A DNA stretch of 22,899 nucleotides from an uncultured Eubacteriales bacterium. Lineage in GTDB: Bacteria; Bacillota; Clostridia; Oscillospirales; Acutalibacteraceae. A program made the translations under genes and the position numbers. Of this stretch, positions 7,937 to 17,178 are shown in pieces. Numbering within the stretch: the stretch's first letter is position 1; every line of letters begins with the position of its first letter. The notes below the pieces were generated by a model. That model was not told the DNA's origin and made no database searches. It saw only the letters and a list, made by a program, of their open reading frames with translations. Location: positions 1 through 22,899 of the forward strand of contig CAKSQS010000041.1 of the NCBI GenBank assembly GCA_934486705.1, in the 5' to 3' direction.

Positions 7937-8845
7937 TTACTCCCCGAAAATTCCGTCGGCAAATTCGGCTGCGTCAAAGGGCTGCAAATCGTCAATTCCC
8001 TCGCCCACGCCGACATATTTCACCGGTATGCCAAGTTCATTCTTTATAGCTACTATTATACCGCCCTTTGCCGTTCCGTCAAGCTTTGTTAAAATAATTC
8101 CCGTAATATTTGCAACGTTTGAAAACTCGCGCGCCTGATTAACGGCGTTTTGCCCCGTTGCAGCATCAAGCACAAGTAATGTTTCAACCGATGAATCGGG
8201 CAGCTCTCTGCCTATAACGCGGTAAATTTTCGCAAGCTCATCCATAAGGTTTTTCTTGTTGTGCAGCCTGCCCGCGGTATCGCATATAATAACGTCCGCT
8301 CCCTTTGATTTAGCCGAGGCTATTGTATCAAACACGACCGAGGCGGGGTCTGTGCCCTCAAGGCTTTTCACCATTGCAACGCCCGCGCGCTCCGCCCAAA
8401 TGCCCAATTGGTCTATAGCCGCCGCGCGGAAGGTATCCGCCGCGCCGAGCACCACGGTTTTGCCGTCCCTTTTAAGCTGTGCCGCTAACTTACCTATTGA
8501 GGTGGTCTTGCCCACGCCGTTTACGCCTATAACCAGTATTACCGAGGGCTTGGTTTCAAGCCTTAACCCCTCGTTTTCGCCTAACATTTCGGCTATTATT
8601 TCCTTTAGCATACCCTTAATTTCGTTGGGGTCGGTAACGCCCGTTTCCTTTATTTTGTGCCGCAGCTTTTCGCATATTTCGCCTGCCGTGTTTACGCCTA
8701 TATCGGACATTACAAGCGTTTCTTCAAGCTCTTCAAAAAGCTCCTCATCAATTTTGGTAAAGCTGTTTATAACGCTGTTCACGCCGTTTGCAATTGAGTC
8801 CCTCGTTTTTTGAAGACCCTGCTTAATTTTACTGAAAAATCCCAT
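7937..8845 (-). CDS. ftsY: Signal recognition particle receptor FtsY
   Basis: The membrane-associated SRP GTPase that receives ribosome-nascent chain-Ffh complexes and hands them to SecYEG. The 302-residue protein is the short Gram-positive form with almost no acidic A domain: a basic amphipathic start (GFFSKIKQGLQK, a likely membrane-binding helix), a four-helix N domain, then the G domain with P-loop GVNGVGKTT (107-115), DTFRAAA, DTAGR (189-193), TKLD (253-256) and the GVGEGIDDL closing motif. It follows smc by 26 nt. The smc-ftsY pair is conserved in Firmicutes; the usual next genes ylxM-ffh are not present here. Confidence 0.97.
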   Translation of the reverse strand: MGFFSKIKQGLQKTRDSIANGVNSVINSFTKIDEELFEELEETLVMSDIGVNTAGEICEKLRHKIKETGVTDPNEIKGMLKEIIAEMLGENEGLRLETKPSVILVIGVNGVGKTTSIGKLAAQLKRDGKTVVLGAADTFRAAAIDQLGIWAERAGVAMVKSLEGTDPASVVFDTIASAKSKGADVIICDTAGRLHNKKNLMDELAKIYRVIGRELPDSSVETLLVLDAATGQNAVNQAREFSNVANITGIILTKLDGTAKGGIIVAIKNELGIPVKYVGVGEGIDDLQPFDAAEFADGIFGE

Positions 8846-8871
8846 TTTAACCCTGCTTTCGGAAATAAATT

Positions 8872-11800
8872 TTACGCGCCCTTGTTCTGCAATAACGTTT
8901 TTTCAAGCTCCGCAACGTTCAGCTCAATAAGCTTTGTTATGCCCTTTTCCTGCATTGTAACGCCGTAAAGCATATCCGCCGCCTCCATAGTGCCGCGGCG
9001 GTGCGTTACGCAAATAAACTGCGTGGCAAAGCCCGATTTTTTCATATAATCGGCAAAGCGGTCAACGTTTATGTCGTCAAGCGCGGTGTCCACCTCGTCT
9101 AAGAAACAGAACGGCGGCGCGTTTACGCGCATTATCGCAAAGTATATTGAAAGGGCTATAAGCGCCTTTTCGCCGCCTGAAAGTCCGTCAAGACTCGGCA
9201 CGTTTTTACCCGGCAGCTTAACGTTTATATCAATTCCGCTTTCAAGCACGTTTTCGGGGTCGGAAAGGGTAAGGCTTGCGCTGCCGCCGCCGAAAAGCTC
9301 GGTAAAGGTTTTGCGGAAGTTTTCGTTTATCCTGCCGAAGCCCTCGGTGAAAATATCCTGCATTTGATGGGTAAGCTGGTTTATAAGCTTGTGCAGCTCG
9401 GCACGGGTGGTTTCCACGTCGTTTATCTGTGCCGACATAAACTCGTACCGCTCGCTTACCTCCTTATATTCCTCAATTGCCGAAACATTAACGCTGCCGA
9501 GCGATCGTATTTTAGCCTTTATTTCGGCAAGGCTCTTTTTAGCCTCGGCGGGCTTATCAATTGCAACGCCTATCTTTTCGGCTTCGCTGCGGGTAAGTTG
9601 GTATTCATCGTAAAGCTGCTTTATAACGTCGTCATACTCTCTGAGCATTACCTCGCGCCGCTCTGTAAGTCGGGCTAACTCACCGCCCGTTTTCTCGCGC
9701 AGCGCGGTTTTTTCGCGCTCGCCCGAGCGCAGCTCTACGCCCGCCTTTTCGGTTTGGTCGCGTTTTTCAAGCATTTCATTTATATTGCTTTCCGATTGCT
9801 TTATCTGTTCCCTTAAGGCTGCGGTAGCGTTTTCGGTGTTCTGGATTTTCTGCTCCAAAGCGCTGTTTGCTACATTTAACTGCTCTGTTTCCGCGGCAAT
9901 TGATTTAAGCCTTTGCGCCCTGCCGCTTACCGAGTCCTTAAGCGCCGCAACCGAATTATCCGCCGCTTCAATATCCTTTTGCATTTCTATAATATTAAGC
10001 TTTAAGGCGGTTATTTTTTCGGCGGAACTCTCGCGGTCGGCGTTAAGGTTATCCCTGCCGCCCGTCATATCCGCTACGCTTGCCTGAACCTCGTTTTTCT
10101 GCTTATCAAGCTCGGCAATAGCTCTTGCCGCCGCTGCCGCAGTCTCTTTTAACTGCTTAAGCTTTTCATCATAGCTGCCCTTTTCGGCGGTCAGCTGCTT
10201 TATTGCGCCGTCGGTTGCGGTTTTAAGGTCGCCTATTCGGCGCAGCTCGGCAAGCGCCCTTATTTTATCCTCATTTGCGGTGGTAATCTCCGCGCGCACC
10301 GCAGTTATATCGGCGTTTACCGCCGCAGCCGACTCTTCTGCCGCCTGCAATTTTTCTTCAAGCTCCGCTGTTTTTTGCTTTAGGCTTTCGGCGGCGTCTT
10401 CAAGGGATTTAATATCCGCCGCGCGGTTAATAAGCCCCGCGTTTTTGGTAAGCGAGCCGCCCGTAAGCGAGCCGCCGGGGTTTACAATTTGCCCGTCAAG
10501 AGATACAACCTTTATGCGGTAGCCGAATTTTTTGGCTATTGCCGCGGCAGAATCAATATCCTCGGTCACAACAACCGCGCCGAGCAGATATTTAATTATT
10601 TCGCGGTATTTGTTATCGGTTTCCACAAGGTCGCTCGCAATGCCCACAAAGCCCGCCATATCTTCAAAGCCGTGCTCTTTAAATTCGCGCGATTTTATGG
10701 TGGCTACGGGCAAAAACGTAGCCCTGCCGCTCTTGGTGGATTTAAGGTAGCCTATAGCCCGCTTTGCGTCCGCCTCGGTTTCAACTATTATGTTTTGTAT
10801 AGCGGCGGCAAGCGCGGTTTCCACCGCTACGCCGTACTGCTTTTCAACGCTTATAAGCTTTGAAACAGGGCCGCAAATGCCGCGCAAAGTGCCCGTTTCC
10901 GCCTGCTTTACAATTTCCTTTACAGAGTGGCTGAAACCCTCCATACTGTTTTCAAGGTCGCGCAGAATTTTCGCCCTACGGCGCTTTTCTTCTGCGTCAA
11001 GCCGCTTTTCTTCAAGCTCCGCCTTTATTTTCTCGGCGGCATCTTTTTTGGATGTCAGCCGCAATTCATATCCCTTTACTGCGTTTTGGCGGCTTATGAT
11101 TTCTTCCTCAATATTTTGTATTAGCTTTTGGGTCTCGTTAAATTCCTCTGTCAGCTTATCAAGCTGTTCTGTGTATTCCGCTATCTGCTGCCCCGCGTTT
11201 TCGCGGCGGGAAACAGTCTCCTCGGCGGCGCTTTCCGCCGTTACCATTTCCACGCGTTTATCGGCACTTTCCGCCGTTAAGGCATTCAGGCGCTTAACCT
11301 CGTTTTCTATTTTGCGGGATATATTCTCACTGCTTGTAAGCAGGTCGGAAAGGTGCTTTTCAAGCTCTGCAAGTTTCCGCTCGGTTTCCGCCTTTTGCAC
11401 TTTTTTCTCATCCGCCGCGGCTTGTCTTTTTTCAATTTCCTCTGCCGCTGCCGCATCCGAAACGCCTAATTGCTCCGCCTCCGCCTGCAAGCGCTCAAAG
11501 GATTGACGGTTGTGCTCCATATCGTTTTTAATAACCGTTATTGCGCCGTCGTTTTTGAGAATTTCCTCATTCAGGCGCGAAATATTAAGCCGCTCCCCCT
11601 CAATATCCGAGGTAAGGCGGGCGAAATACGCCGTGTTTTCTTCTGAGCGGCGGTCAAAGCTGCTCAATTCCTCATCAATTTCGCGGTAGGCAAGCTGCGC
11701 GGCGGCAATTTTGCTTTCCTGCGCGCGCAAGGTTTCCTTTGAATTATCGAGTGTGTGAATCCAAAGTCCTATTTCAAGCTCCTTTTTGCGGTCGGAAAGC

Positions 11801-12450
11801 TCCAAAAATTTCTGTGCCTTTGCGCTTTGCTCCTTAAGCGGACCTACGCGCGCCTCAAGCTCGTCTGAAATATCGTGCAGTCTTAAAAGGTTATCCTCTG
11901 CGGCGGTAAGCTTTCTTTCCGCCTCCAACTTTCTGTAGCGGTACTTTGAAATTCCCGCCGCCTCTTCAAAAATATCGCGGCGTTCATCCGATTTTGAGCT
12001 GATTATATTATCAATTCTGCCTTGACCTATCATAGAGTAGCCGTCGCGCCCGAGCCCTGTATCCATAAACAGCTCGTGAATGTCCTTAAGGCGCACCGAA
12101 ACACCGTTTATGGCGTACTCGCTCTCGTGCGAGCGGTAATAACGGCGGGTAACGGCAACGGTATCGTTATCGAAATTAAGGGTTCTGTCCGAATTATCTA
12201 TATTAAGCGTGACTTCGCAGTAGCCGTGCGGGCGGCGGGTTTCCGTGCCGCCGAAAATTACGTCCTCCATAGACTGCCCGCGCAGACTTTTGGTAGACTG
12301 CTCGCCGAGCACCCAGCGCACCGCGTCGGATATATTGCTCTTGCCGCTGCCGTTAGGGCCTACAACCGCGGTTATGCCCTTGCCGAATTTCAGCACCGTT
12401 TTATCGGCAAAGGATTTAAAGCCCTGTATCTGAATGGAGCTTAACAGCAT
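8872..12450 (-). CDS. smc: Chromosome condensation protein SMC
   Basis: The ATPase that, with ScpA and ScpB, extrudes and organises DNA loops and supports chromosome segregation. It is 1192 residues long, standard for bacterial SMC. The head starts with IQGFKSFADKT and Walker A GPNGSGKSN (31-39). Two long coiled-coil arms rich in Glu, Lys and Ala flank a hinge at roughly residues 510-680 that contains the glycine-rich NPGGSLTGGS turn. The C-terminal head has the ABC signature LSGGEKAL (about 1090) and Walker B CFLDEVD (about 1115). ATG 12450 fits the family N terminus; an in-frame GTG at 12459 overlaps the upstream stop and would add three residues. The gene follows the radical SAM gene by 5 nt. 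Confidence 0.97.
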   Translation of the reverse strand: MLLSSIQIQGFKSFADKTVLKFGKGITAVVGPNGSGKSNISDAVRWVLGEQSTKSLRGQSMEDVIFGGTETRRPHGYCEVTLNIDNSDRTLNFDNDTVAVTRRYYRSHESEYAINGVSVRLKDIHELFMDTGLGRDGYSMIGQGRIDNIISSKSDERRDIFEEAAGISKYRYRKLEAERKLTAAEDNLLRLHDISDELEARVGPLKEQSAKAQKFLELSDRKKELEIGLWIHTLDNSKETLRAQESKIAAAQLAYREIDEELSSFDRRSEENTAYFARLTSDIEGERLNISRLNEEILKNDGAITVIKNDMEHNRQSFERLQAEAEQLGVSDAAAAEEIEKRQAAADEKKVQKAETERKLAELEKHLSDLLTSSENISRKIENEVKRLNALTAESADKRVEMVTAESAAEETVSRRENAGQQIAEYTEQLDKLTEEFNETQKLIQNIEEEIISRQNAVKGYELRLTSKKDAAEKIKAELEEKRLDAEEKRRRAKILRDLENSMEGFSHSVKEIVKQAETGTLRGICGPVSKLISVEKQYGVAVETALAAAIQNIIVETEADAKRAIGYLKSTKSGRATFLPVATIKSREFKEHGFEDMAGFVGIASDLVETDNKYREIIKYLLGAVVVTEDIDSAAAIAKKFGYRIKVVSLDGQIVNPGGSLTGGSLTKNAGLINRAADIKSLEDAAESLKQKTAELEEKLQAAEESAAAVNADITAVRAEITTANEDKIRALAELRRIGDLKTATDGAIKQLTAEKGSYDEKLKQLKETAAAAARAIAELDKQKNEVQASVADMTGGRDNLNADRESSAEKITALKLNIIEMQKDIEAADNSVAALKDSVSGRAQRLKSIAAETEQLNVANSALEQKIQNTENATAALREQIKQSESNINEMLEKRDQTEKAGVELRSGEREKTALREKTGGELARLTERREVMLREYDDVIKQLYDEYQLTRSEAEKIGVAIDKPAEAKKSLAEIKAKIRSLGSVNVSAIEEYKEVSERYEFMSAQINDVETTRAELHKLINQLTHQMQDIFTEGFGRINENFRKTFTELFGGGSASLTLSDPENVLESGIDINVKLPGKNVPSLDGLSGGEKALIALSIYFAIMRVNAPPFCFLDEVDTALDDINVDRFADYMKKSGFATQFICVTHRRGTMEAADMLYGVTMQEKGITKLIELNVAELEKTLLQNKGA

Positions 12451-12455
12451 TTTTG

Positions 12456-13451
12456 TCACACTTCTCTTTCTGTTCTGAAATCAAGCCCCGTAAGGGCTTT
12501 ATCCTCCCTCACGCGGCAGTTATAACCTTTTCCCGCAAGGAAAACAAGGTTTTTTCTTTTCTGCCCCGTCATTTTGGAAACGCACCCGGGGGCTACGTAA
12601 ATTATATAATTTCCTTTATCGCTAAGGCTTTTAAGTGCGCCCGTCAGCATTATTTGCGATTGGCAAAGCTCGCTGAACGCAGGGTGCCACGGCCCTGCTA
12701 TATACGCCTTTTCCTCAATTGAGTGCAGCCCGAGCCTTATTACCCTAACACCGTTTTCTTCAAACATAGTGTAAAGCTCGGATGCTAATTTAACCGCTTT
12801 ATCGAGCGTTTGCGGCTTGTAAATATTATCGGCGTAAAGCGCTGCTAAATCGGTATCCTTTAATACTATGGTCGGGTAAATTCTTACTGTATCGGGGCGC
12901 AGGGCAATAAGCTTTTCGGCGGTATGAATTGCAGATGAATCGCTGTCGCCGTAAAGCCCCGTCATCATTTGCAGCCCCAATTCAAAGCCGTGCCGCTTTA
13001 TAAGGGCAGAAGCGTTTTCAACATCCTTTACCGTGTGGCCGCGGTTATTCATTTTAAGCACGCGGTCGTTCATACTCTGCGCGCCGAGTTCAATGGACGT
13101 CACACCGTAGCCCTTTAAAATGCCCAGTATTTCCTCGTCTATTGCGTCGGGGCGGGTGGAAATTCTGATTCCCCGCACCAACCCCTCGCGCACAAAAACC
13201 GCCGCCGCCTCTAAAAGGTCGGTCATATAGTTGCGGTTAATTGCGGTAAAGCTGCCGCCGAAAAAGGCAATTTCGGTGGTGGCGGGGTCGTAGCTTTTAC
13301 TGCTTTGCGCCGCCGCTACCGCCGCGCCCACGTCGTCCGCCCCCGGGCCTTTGCAAGCGCCCGTTATATAGCGCTGGTTGCAAAAGCTGCATTTATTCGG
13401 GCAGCCTATGTGCGGCACGAAAATTGATATATTTGAGTGCTTGCGGCTCAT
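12456..13451 (-). CDS. Elp3-like radical SAM protein of unknown function
   Basis: A 331-residue radical SAM enzyme. The [4Fe-4S] cluster motif is CPNKCSFC (Cys17, Cys21, Cys24), followed by a B12-free TIM-barrel-like core with FFGGSFTA (SAM binding), IRISTRPDAID and IELGAQSMND. These resemble the radical SAM half of Elp3 (tRNA U34 modification), but the acetyltransferase (GNAT) half is absent. Proteins of this kind lie between rnc and smc in many Clostridia, and their substrate is unknown to me. It overlaps the rnc stop in an ATGA junction and is directly followed by smc. A role in RNA modification is inference from family and context. Confidence 0.9.
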   Translation of the reverse strand: MSRKHSNISIFVPHIGCPNKCSFCNQRYITGACKGPGADDVGAAVAAAQSSKSYDPATTEIAFFGGSFTAINRNYMTDLLEAAAVFVREGLVRGIRISTRPDAIDEEILGILKGYGVTSIELGAQSMNDRVLKMNNRGHTVKDVENASALIKRHGFELGLQMMTGLYGDSDSSAIHTAEKLIALRPDTVRIYPTIVLKDTDLAALYADNIYKPQTLDKAVKLASELYTMFEENGVRVIRLGLHSIEEKAYIAGPWHPAFSELCQSQIMLTGALKSLSDKGNYIIYVAPGCVSKMTGQKRKNLVFLAGKGYNCRVREDKALTGLDFRTEREV

Positions 13452-14128
13452 ATTTCGGCACCCATAAGCCTAAGTGCCTCTTTTGCCGCCATTTGCTCGG
13501 CTTGCTTTTTGTTTTTGCCTGTGCCCGTGCCTATAACGTTGGAATTAAGGCGCACCTCAACCTTAAAGCTTTTATCGTGATCAGGGCCGCTTGTGCCCGT
13601 AAGAACATAATTAACGCTTTCCTCGGGGTTGCGCTGAATTATCTCCTGCAGGGCGGTCTTGTAGTCCTTGAAAACCTCGTCATCGGTGTGTTTTAATTCC
13701 CTTAAAACAAAGTTCATAACGTGGCGCTTTGCAGGCTCCATTCCGCCGTCAAGATAAATTGCGGCAAGCACCGCCTCAAACGCGTCGGCTAAAATAGAGT
13801 CGCGCTCTCTGCCGCCGCCCTTATCCTCGCCCTTGCCGAGCATAAGGTATTTCCCGAGTTCCAATTCCCTTGAAAAGGCGCAGAGCGATTTTTCGCACAC
13901 AAGCGAAGCCCGCAGCTTTGTAAGCTCGCCCTCGGGCAGGGAGCGGTAGTGCCTGTAAATATAATCCGATACTATAATAGAAAGCACCGAATCCCCCAAA
14001 AATTCCAGCCTTTCGTTTGAAGAAAAGCCGTCGCGCACCTCGTTTGCGTATGAGGAATGGGTAAGCGCGTTTTTAAGAAGGTCAATATTTTTAAATTTGT
14101 AGCCTAATTTTTCTTCTAAGCCTTCCAT
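13448..14128 (-). CDS. rnc: Ribonuclease III
   Basis: Cleaves double-stranded RNA in rRNA precursors, SRP RNA and mRNAs. The 226-residue protein has the endonuclease domain with signature NERLEFLGDSVL (38-49); catalytic acidic residues are Glu42, Asp46, Asp115 and Glu118. The double-stranded RNA-binding domain covers about 155-225 and ends with the KKQAEQMAAKEAL helix. The start is preceded by AAGGA. It follows the beta-galactosidase gene by 16 nt and overlaps the radical SAM gene by 4 nt. Confidence 0.97.
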   Translation of the reverse strand: MEGLEEKLGYKFKNIDLLKNALTHSSYANEVRDGFSSNERLEFLGDSVLSIIVSDYIYRHYRSLPEGELTKLRASLVCEKSLCAFSRELELGKYLMLGKGEDKGGGRERDSILADAFEAVLAAIYLDGGMEPAKRHVMNFVLRELKHTDDEVFKDYKTALQEIIQRNPEESVNYVLTGTSGPDHDKSFKVEVRLNSNVIGTGTGKNKKQAEQMAAKEALRLMGAEI

Positions 14129-14144
14129 TTTTGTTTTTCCTTTT

Positions 14145-16175
14145 TTAATGTTTTAAAATTAAAGTTTGCAGCGGTTTAAGTAATATGCTTCCGTTTATTT
14201 TTTCTCCGCTTTCCGCATTCAGCCATTCGGTTTTTGTTTCAAGCGTTTTTTCGCTGTATGTAAAATTCTGAATAAACGCATAGGTGCTGTCGCCGTCCGT
14301 TCTGGCGTGCGCCGTAACGCCCTCGGGCAGCTCTCCGTCAAACACACTGCCGATTTCGCATTCCTTAAGCAGCTCCGATACAAAGCGGTCGGTAAACTCT
14401 CCCTCGTCTCTGAAAGCCTGATAGTAAGCCCTGCCCTTACCGTATTTATTCACCGTAAGCGCGGGCATACCGCTGTAAAAATCCTGCGAATATACAGCTA
14501 AGGCTTCCGCTGTGTTTGTATGAATAAGCTCGCAGTAATCTGTTGCGGTAAACTCTTCGTCTCCGAGCTTTACCGAGTTTTTCTCCCCGGGGTAAAGTGT
14601 GTCGATTTCCTCGTTCCAAATTCCGAAAACCTCGCTGAGCCCCGCGCCCGGAAAACCGCCGAGATAGCACAGGTCGTTTTCGTTAACCATTGCGGAAATA
14701 TAAGTAAATAAAAGCGTTCCGCCCTTTTCAACAAACTTTTTGAGCTTTTCGCCCAACGCCGCAGAAACGGAATATCTCATAGGGGCTATAATAAGGCGAT
14801 AGCCGTCAAAGCAATCCTCCGCGCCTATAATATCCGTATCTATACCGCGTTTCCAAAGTGCGCTGTAATATGATTGAAGTGTGGGTATGATTTTCTTGTC
14901 ATACCTTGCAAAGCCCTGTGAATTATCAAGCGCCCAACGGTCATCCCAGTCGTACAGCAGGGCGGCTTTAGCGTCGGGCATAGTGCCCACAATAAAATCA
15001 AGCCCCTTTAATCTGCTGCCGAGCGCGGCAACCTCTTTAAATACCCGCGTATTTTCCGTTCCCACATGGTCTACAACCGCGCCGTGGAATTTTTCGGATG
15101 AACCGCGGCTTTTACGCCACTGGAAATACTGCACCGAATCAGCTCCGTGCGCTACCGCTTGGAGCGAAGAAAGCTCGTTCATTCCCGGGCGTTTAAGCTT
15201 ATTGTATTCATGCCAGTTTACAAGGCTCGGCGTGCTTTCCATAAGGAAAAACGGGCGCTTTTTTAAAGAGCGCATAAGGTCGTGCGTCATAGACGCGTTT
15301 ATTGCCACGGAAATATCGCTTTTATCATTCCCGCGCCATTTCGGATATCCGTCCCACGAAACAAAATCTATTTTTTTCGATAATCTTCTGTAATCAAGTC
15401 CGTTATAAAAGCCCATAAGGTTTGCGGTTACGGGTATGTTCGGTGTAAATTTACGAACCGCGGCTATCTCGGCGCTCATAAAATCGGCTGTCTGATCGGT
15501 AACAAAGCGTTTCCAATCAAGCGTCAGACCGAGCAGGTCGCTGTCTCCCAAAGGACCCGGCGAAATTATCTGCTCCCAATCGGTAAAGGTGTGCGACCAA
15601 AAGGCGGTCCACCACTCGTGGTTTAAATTATCAAGCGTGCCGTATTTGAGTTTCAGCCATTCTCTGAAAGCCGCGCGGCACAGCGGGCAGTGGCACTCGC
15701 CGCCGTATTCGTTTGAAATATGCCACGCTATAAGCGCGGGGTGGTTCGCGTAACGCTCGGCTAATTTTTCGTTTATTATACGCACCTTTTCGCGGTATAT
15801 CGGGGAGGTATAGCAGTGGTTATGCCTTTCACCGAATTCGTTCCTTATTCTGTCAGTGCCCACGCGCAGAACCTCGGGGTATTTTTGCGAAAGCCACGCG
15901 GGTCTTGCGCCGCTCGGCGTTGCCAGTATAACTCTGCCGCCCGCTGCATATATATCGTCCATTGCTTTATCGAGAAAGCTGAAATCGAATACGCCCTCTT
16001 GCGGCTCAAGGCGACTCCATGCAAAAATGTCCACCGACATCTCGTTGCAGCCCGCAAGCTTCATAAGCCGCATATCCTCTTTAAGTATATCGGGTCTGTC
16101 CTGCCACTGGTCGGGGTTGTAATCCGCACCGTGAATCATATGCGGGTAATTTTTCAAAATAATATCTTTCATCAT
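14145..16175 (-). CDS. GH42 beta-galactosidase
   Basis: An intracellular glycoside hydrolase family 42 enzyme (676 residues, no signal peptide) expected to remove terminal beta-galactose from short oligosaccharides. The TIM-barrel domain (1 to about 390) carries the acid/base Glu156 in NEYGG and the nucleophile Glu312 in FLMEST, plus a zinc-site cysteine set (Cys121, Cys161, Cys163, Cys166 in GECHCPLC) typical of the family. The glutamine amidotransferase-like trimerisation domain follows (about 395-590) and then a small C-terminal beta domain. The start overlaps the plsX stop as ATGA. A second ATG immediately after it lies seven bases from the GGAGG and may be the true start. No transporter, lacI-type regulator or other sugar gene is nearby. 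Its place inside a plsX-rnc housekeeping chain is unusual. Confidence 0.94.
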   Translation of the reverse strand: MMKDIILKNYPHMIHGADYNPDQWQDRPDILKEDMRLMKLAGCNEMSVDIFAWSRLEPQEGVFDFSFLDKAMDDIYAAGGRVILATPSGARPAWLSQKYPEVLRVGTDRIRNEFGERHNHCYTSPIYREKVRIINEKLAERYANHPALIAWHISNEYGGECHCPLCRAAFREWLKLKYGTLDNLNHEWWTAFWSHTFTDWEQIISPGPLGDSDLLGLTLDWKRFVTDQTADFMSAEIAAVRKFTPNIPVTANLMGFYNGLDYRRLSKKIDFVSWDGYPKWRGNDKSDISVAINASMTHDLMRSLKKRPFFLMESTPSLVNWHEYNKLKRPGMNELSSLQAVAHGADSVQYFQWRKSRGSSEKFHGAVVDHVGTENTRVFKEVAALGSRLKGLDFIVGTMPDAKAALLYDWDDRWALDNSQGFARYDKKIIPTLQSYYSALWKRGIDTDIIGAEDCFDGYRLIIAPMRYSVSAALGEKLKKFVEKGGTLLFTYISAMVNENDLCYLGGFPGAGLSEVFGIWNEEIDTLYPGEKNSVKLGDEEFTATDYCELIHTNTAEALAVYSQDFYSGMPALTVNKYGKGRAYYQAFRDEGEFTDRFVSELLKECEIGSVFDGELPEGVTAHARTDGDSTYAFIQNFTYSEKTLETKTEWLNAESGEKINGSILLKPLQTLILKH

Positions 16176-17176
16176 TCATCCTCCGTTTTTTCCGAAATTG
16201 AGGCGGAAATTTTACCTACCACGTCGGTCTCGGTAAATTTAACTGCCTGACCTATTGCGTTCTTTACAGCCTTTGCGTCCGAATTGCCGTGCGCCTTTAT
16301 AACCGTGCCGCGAACGCCCATAAGCGGCGCGCCGCCCACCTCGGAGCTGTCCATCATACTTTTAAGCGAGCCTAAATCTCCCTTTACGGTAAGCGCCGCA
16401 AGCTTATTTTTAAGGCTTTTGTAAAACACCTGCTTTATAAGCCCGAAAAGGGTGGAAACAGTGCCCTCTATAAGCTTTAAAGCAATATTTCCCGTAAAGC
16501 CGTCGGTTATTACCGCGTCGCACACGCCCTTGGGCATCTCGCGCGACTCTATATTGCCCACAAAGTTTATCGGCGTCTCTTTCATAAGCTTATATGCCGC
16601 CTTTTGCAACTCGCCGCCCTTTGTATCCTCCGTGCCGATATTCAAAAGCCCTATTTTCGGGTTAGCTATACCCGCCACGTTTTCCATATAAACGCTTGCC
16701 ATAATTCCGAACTGGCAGAGCATTTCGGGGCGGCAATCGGCGTTTGCGCCCATATCCATAAGCATATATGTACCGCCGGGGGCGGGAATAAGCCCTGCAA
16801 GCGCGGGGCGCTTTATGCCCTTAATGCGCTTTACTATAAGCGTGCCGCCCACTACCACGGCACCCGTTGAGCCTGCGGAAACAAAGGCGTCGGCTCTGCC
16901 CTCTGCCAATTCGTAAAACGCTTTTGCCATCGAGCTTTCCTTATGGGTTTTCACAAGCGAAGTGGGCTCGTCGTGCATTGAAATTACGTCGTTGGTATCG
17001 ATTATTTTAAGGTCGCCCGAAAACTCAAGACCCTCGCGGGCTATTATTTCCCTTATGGTTTTTTTACTGCCCGTAAGGGTAATATCCACCGAATATTCCC
17101 GTGCGGCAAGCGCCGCGCCCTTTATTATTTCAAGCGGCGCGTTATCGCCGCCGAAAGCGTCAACTGCAATACGCAT
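16172..17176 (-). CDS. plsX: Phosphate acyltransferase PlsX
   Basis: Makes acyl-phosphate from acyl-ACP, the first step of the PlsX-PlsY route to phosphatidic acid; a peripheral membrane enzyme. The 334-residue protein begins MRIAVDAFGGDNAP and retains SAGSTGA, the LMDMGAN and GLLNIGTE stretches, and ITDGFTGNI. I chose ATG 17176, which has GGAGG ten bases upstream; an in-frame TTG at 17182 is possible. It begins 2 nt after trmFO. Its usual companions are absent: rpmF upstream, and acpP, fabD or fabG between it and rnc. Confidence 0.96.
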   Translation of the reverse strand: MRIAVDAFGGDNAPLEIIKGAALAAREYSVDITLTGSKKTIREIIAREGLEFSGDLKIIDTNDVISMHDEPTSLVKTHKESSMAKAFYELAEGRADAFVSAGSTGAVVVGGTLIVKRIKGIKRPALAGLIPAPGGTYMLMDMGANADCRPEMLCQFGIMASVYMENVAGIANPKIGLLNIGTEDTKGGELQKAAYKLMKETPINFVGNIESREMPKGVCDAVITDGFTGNIALKLIEGTVSTLFGLIKQVFYKSLKNKLAALTVKGDLGSLKSMMDSSEVGGAPLMGVRGTVIKAHGNSDAKAVKNAIGQAVKFTETDVVGKISASISEKTEDE

Positions 17177-17178
17177 TT

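Noticed and set aside
8256..8813. 185-residue plus-strand open frame opposite ftsY
   Set aside because: Ser/Pro/Ile-rich mirror of the FtsY coding strand; no domain and complete overlap with a conserved gene.
10790..11506. 238-residue plus-strand open frame opposite smc
   Set aside because: Its composition (Ser, Phe, Ala rich) is the mirror of a Glu/Lys/Ala coiled-coil read on the other strand. It lies wholly inside smc and has no recognisable domain.
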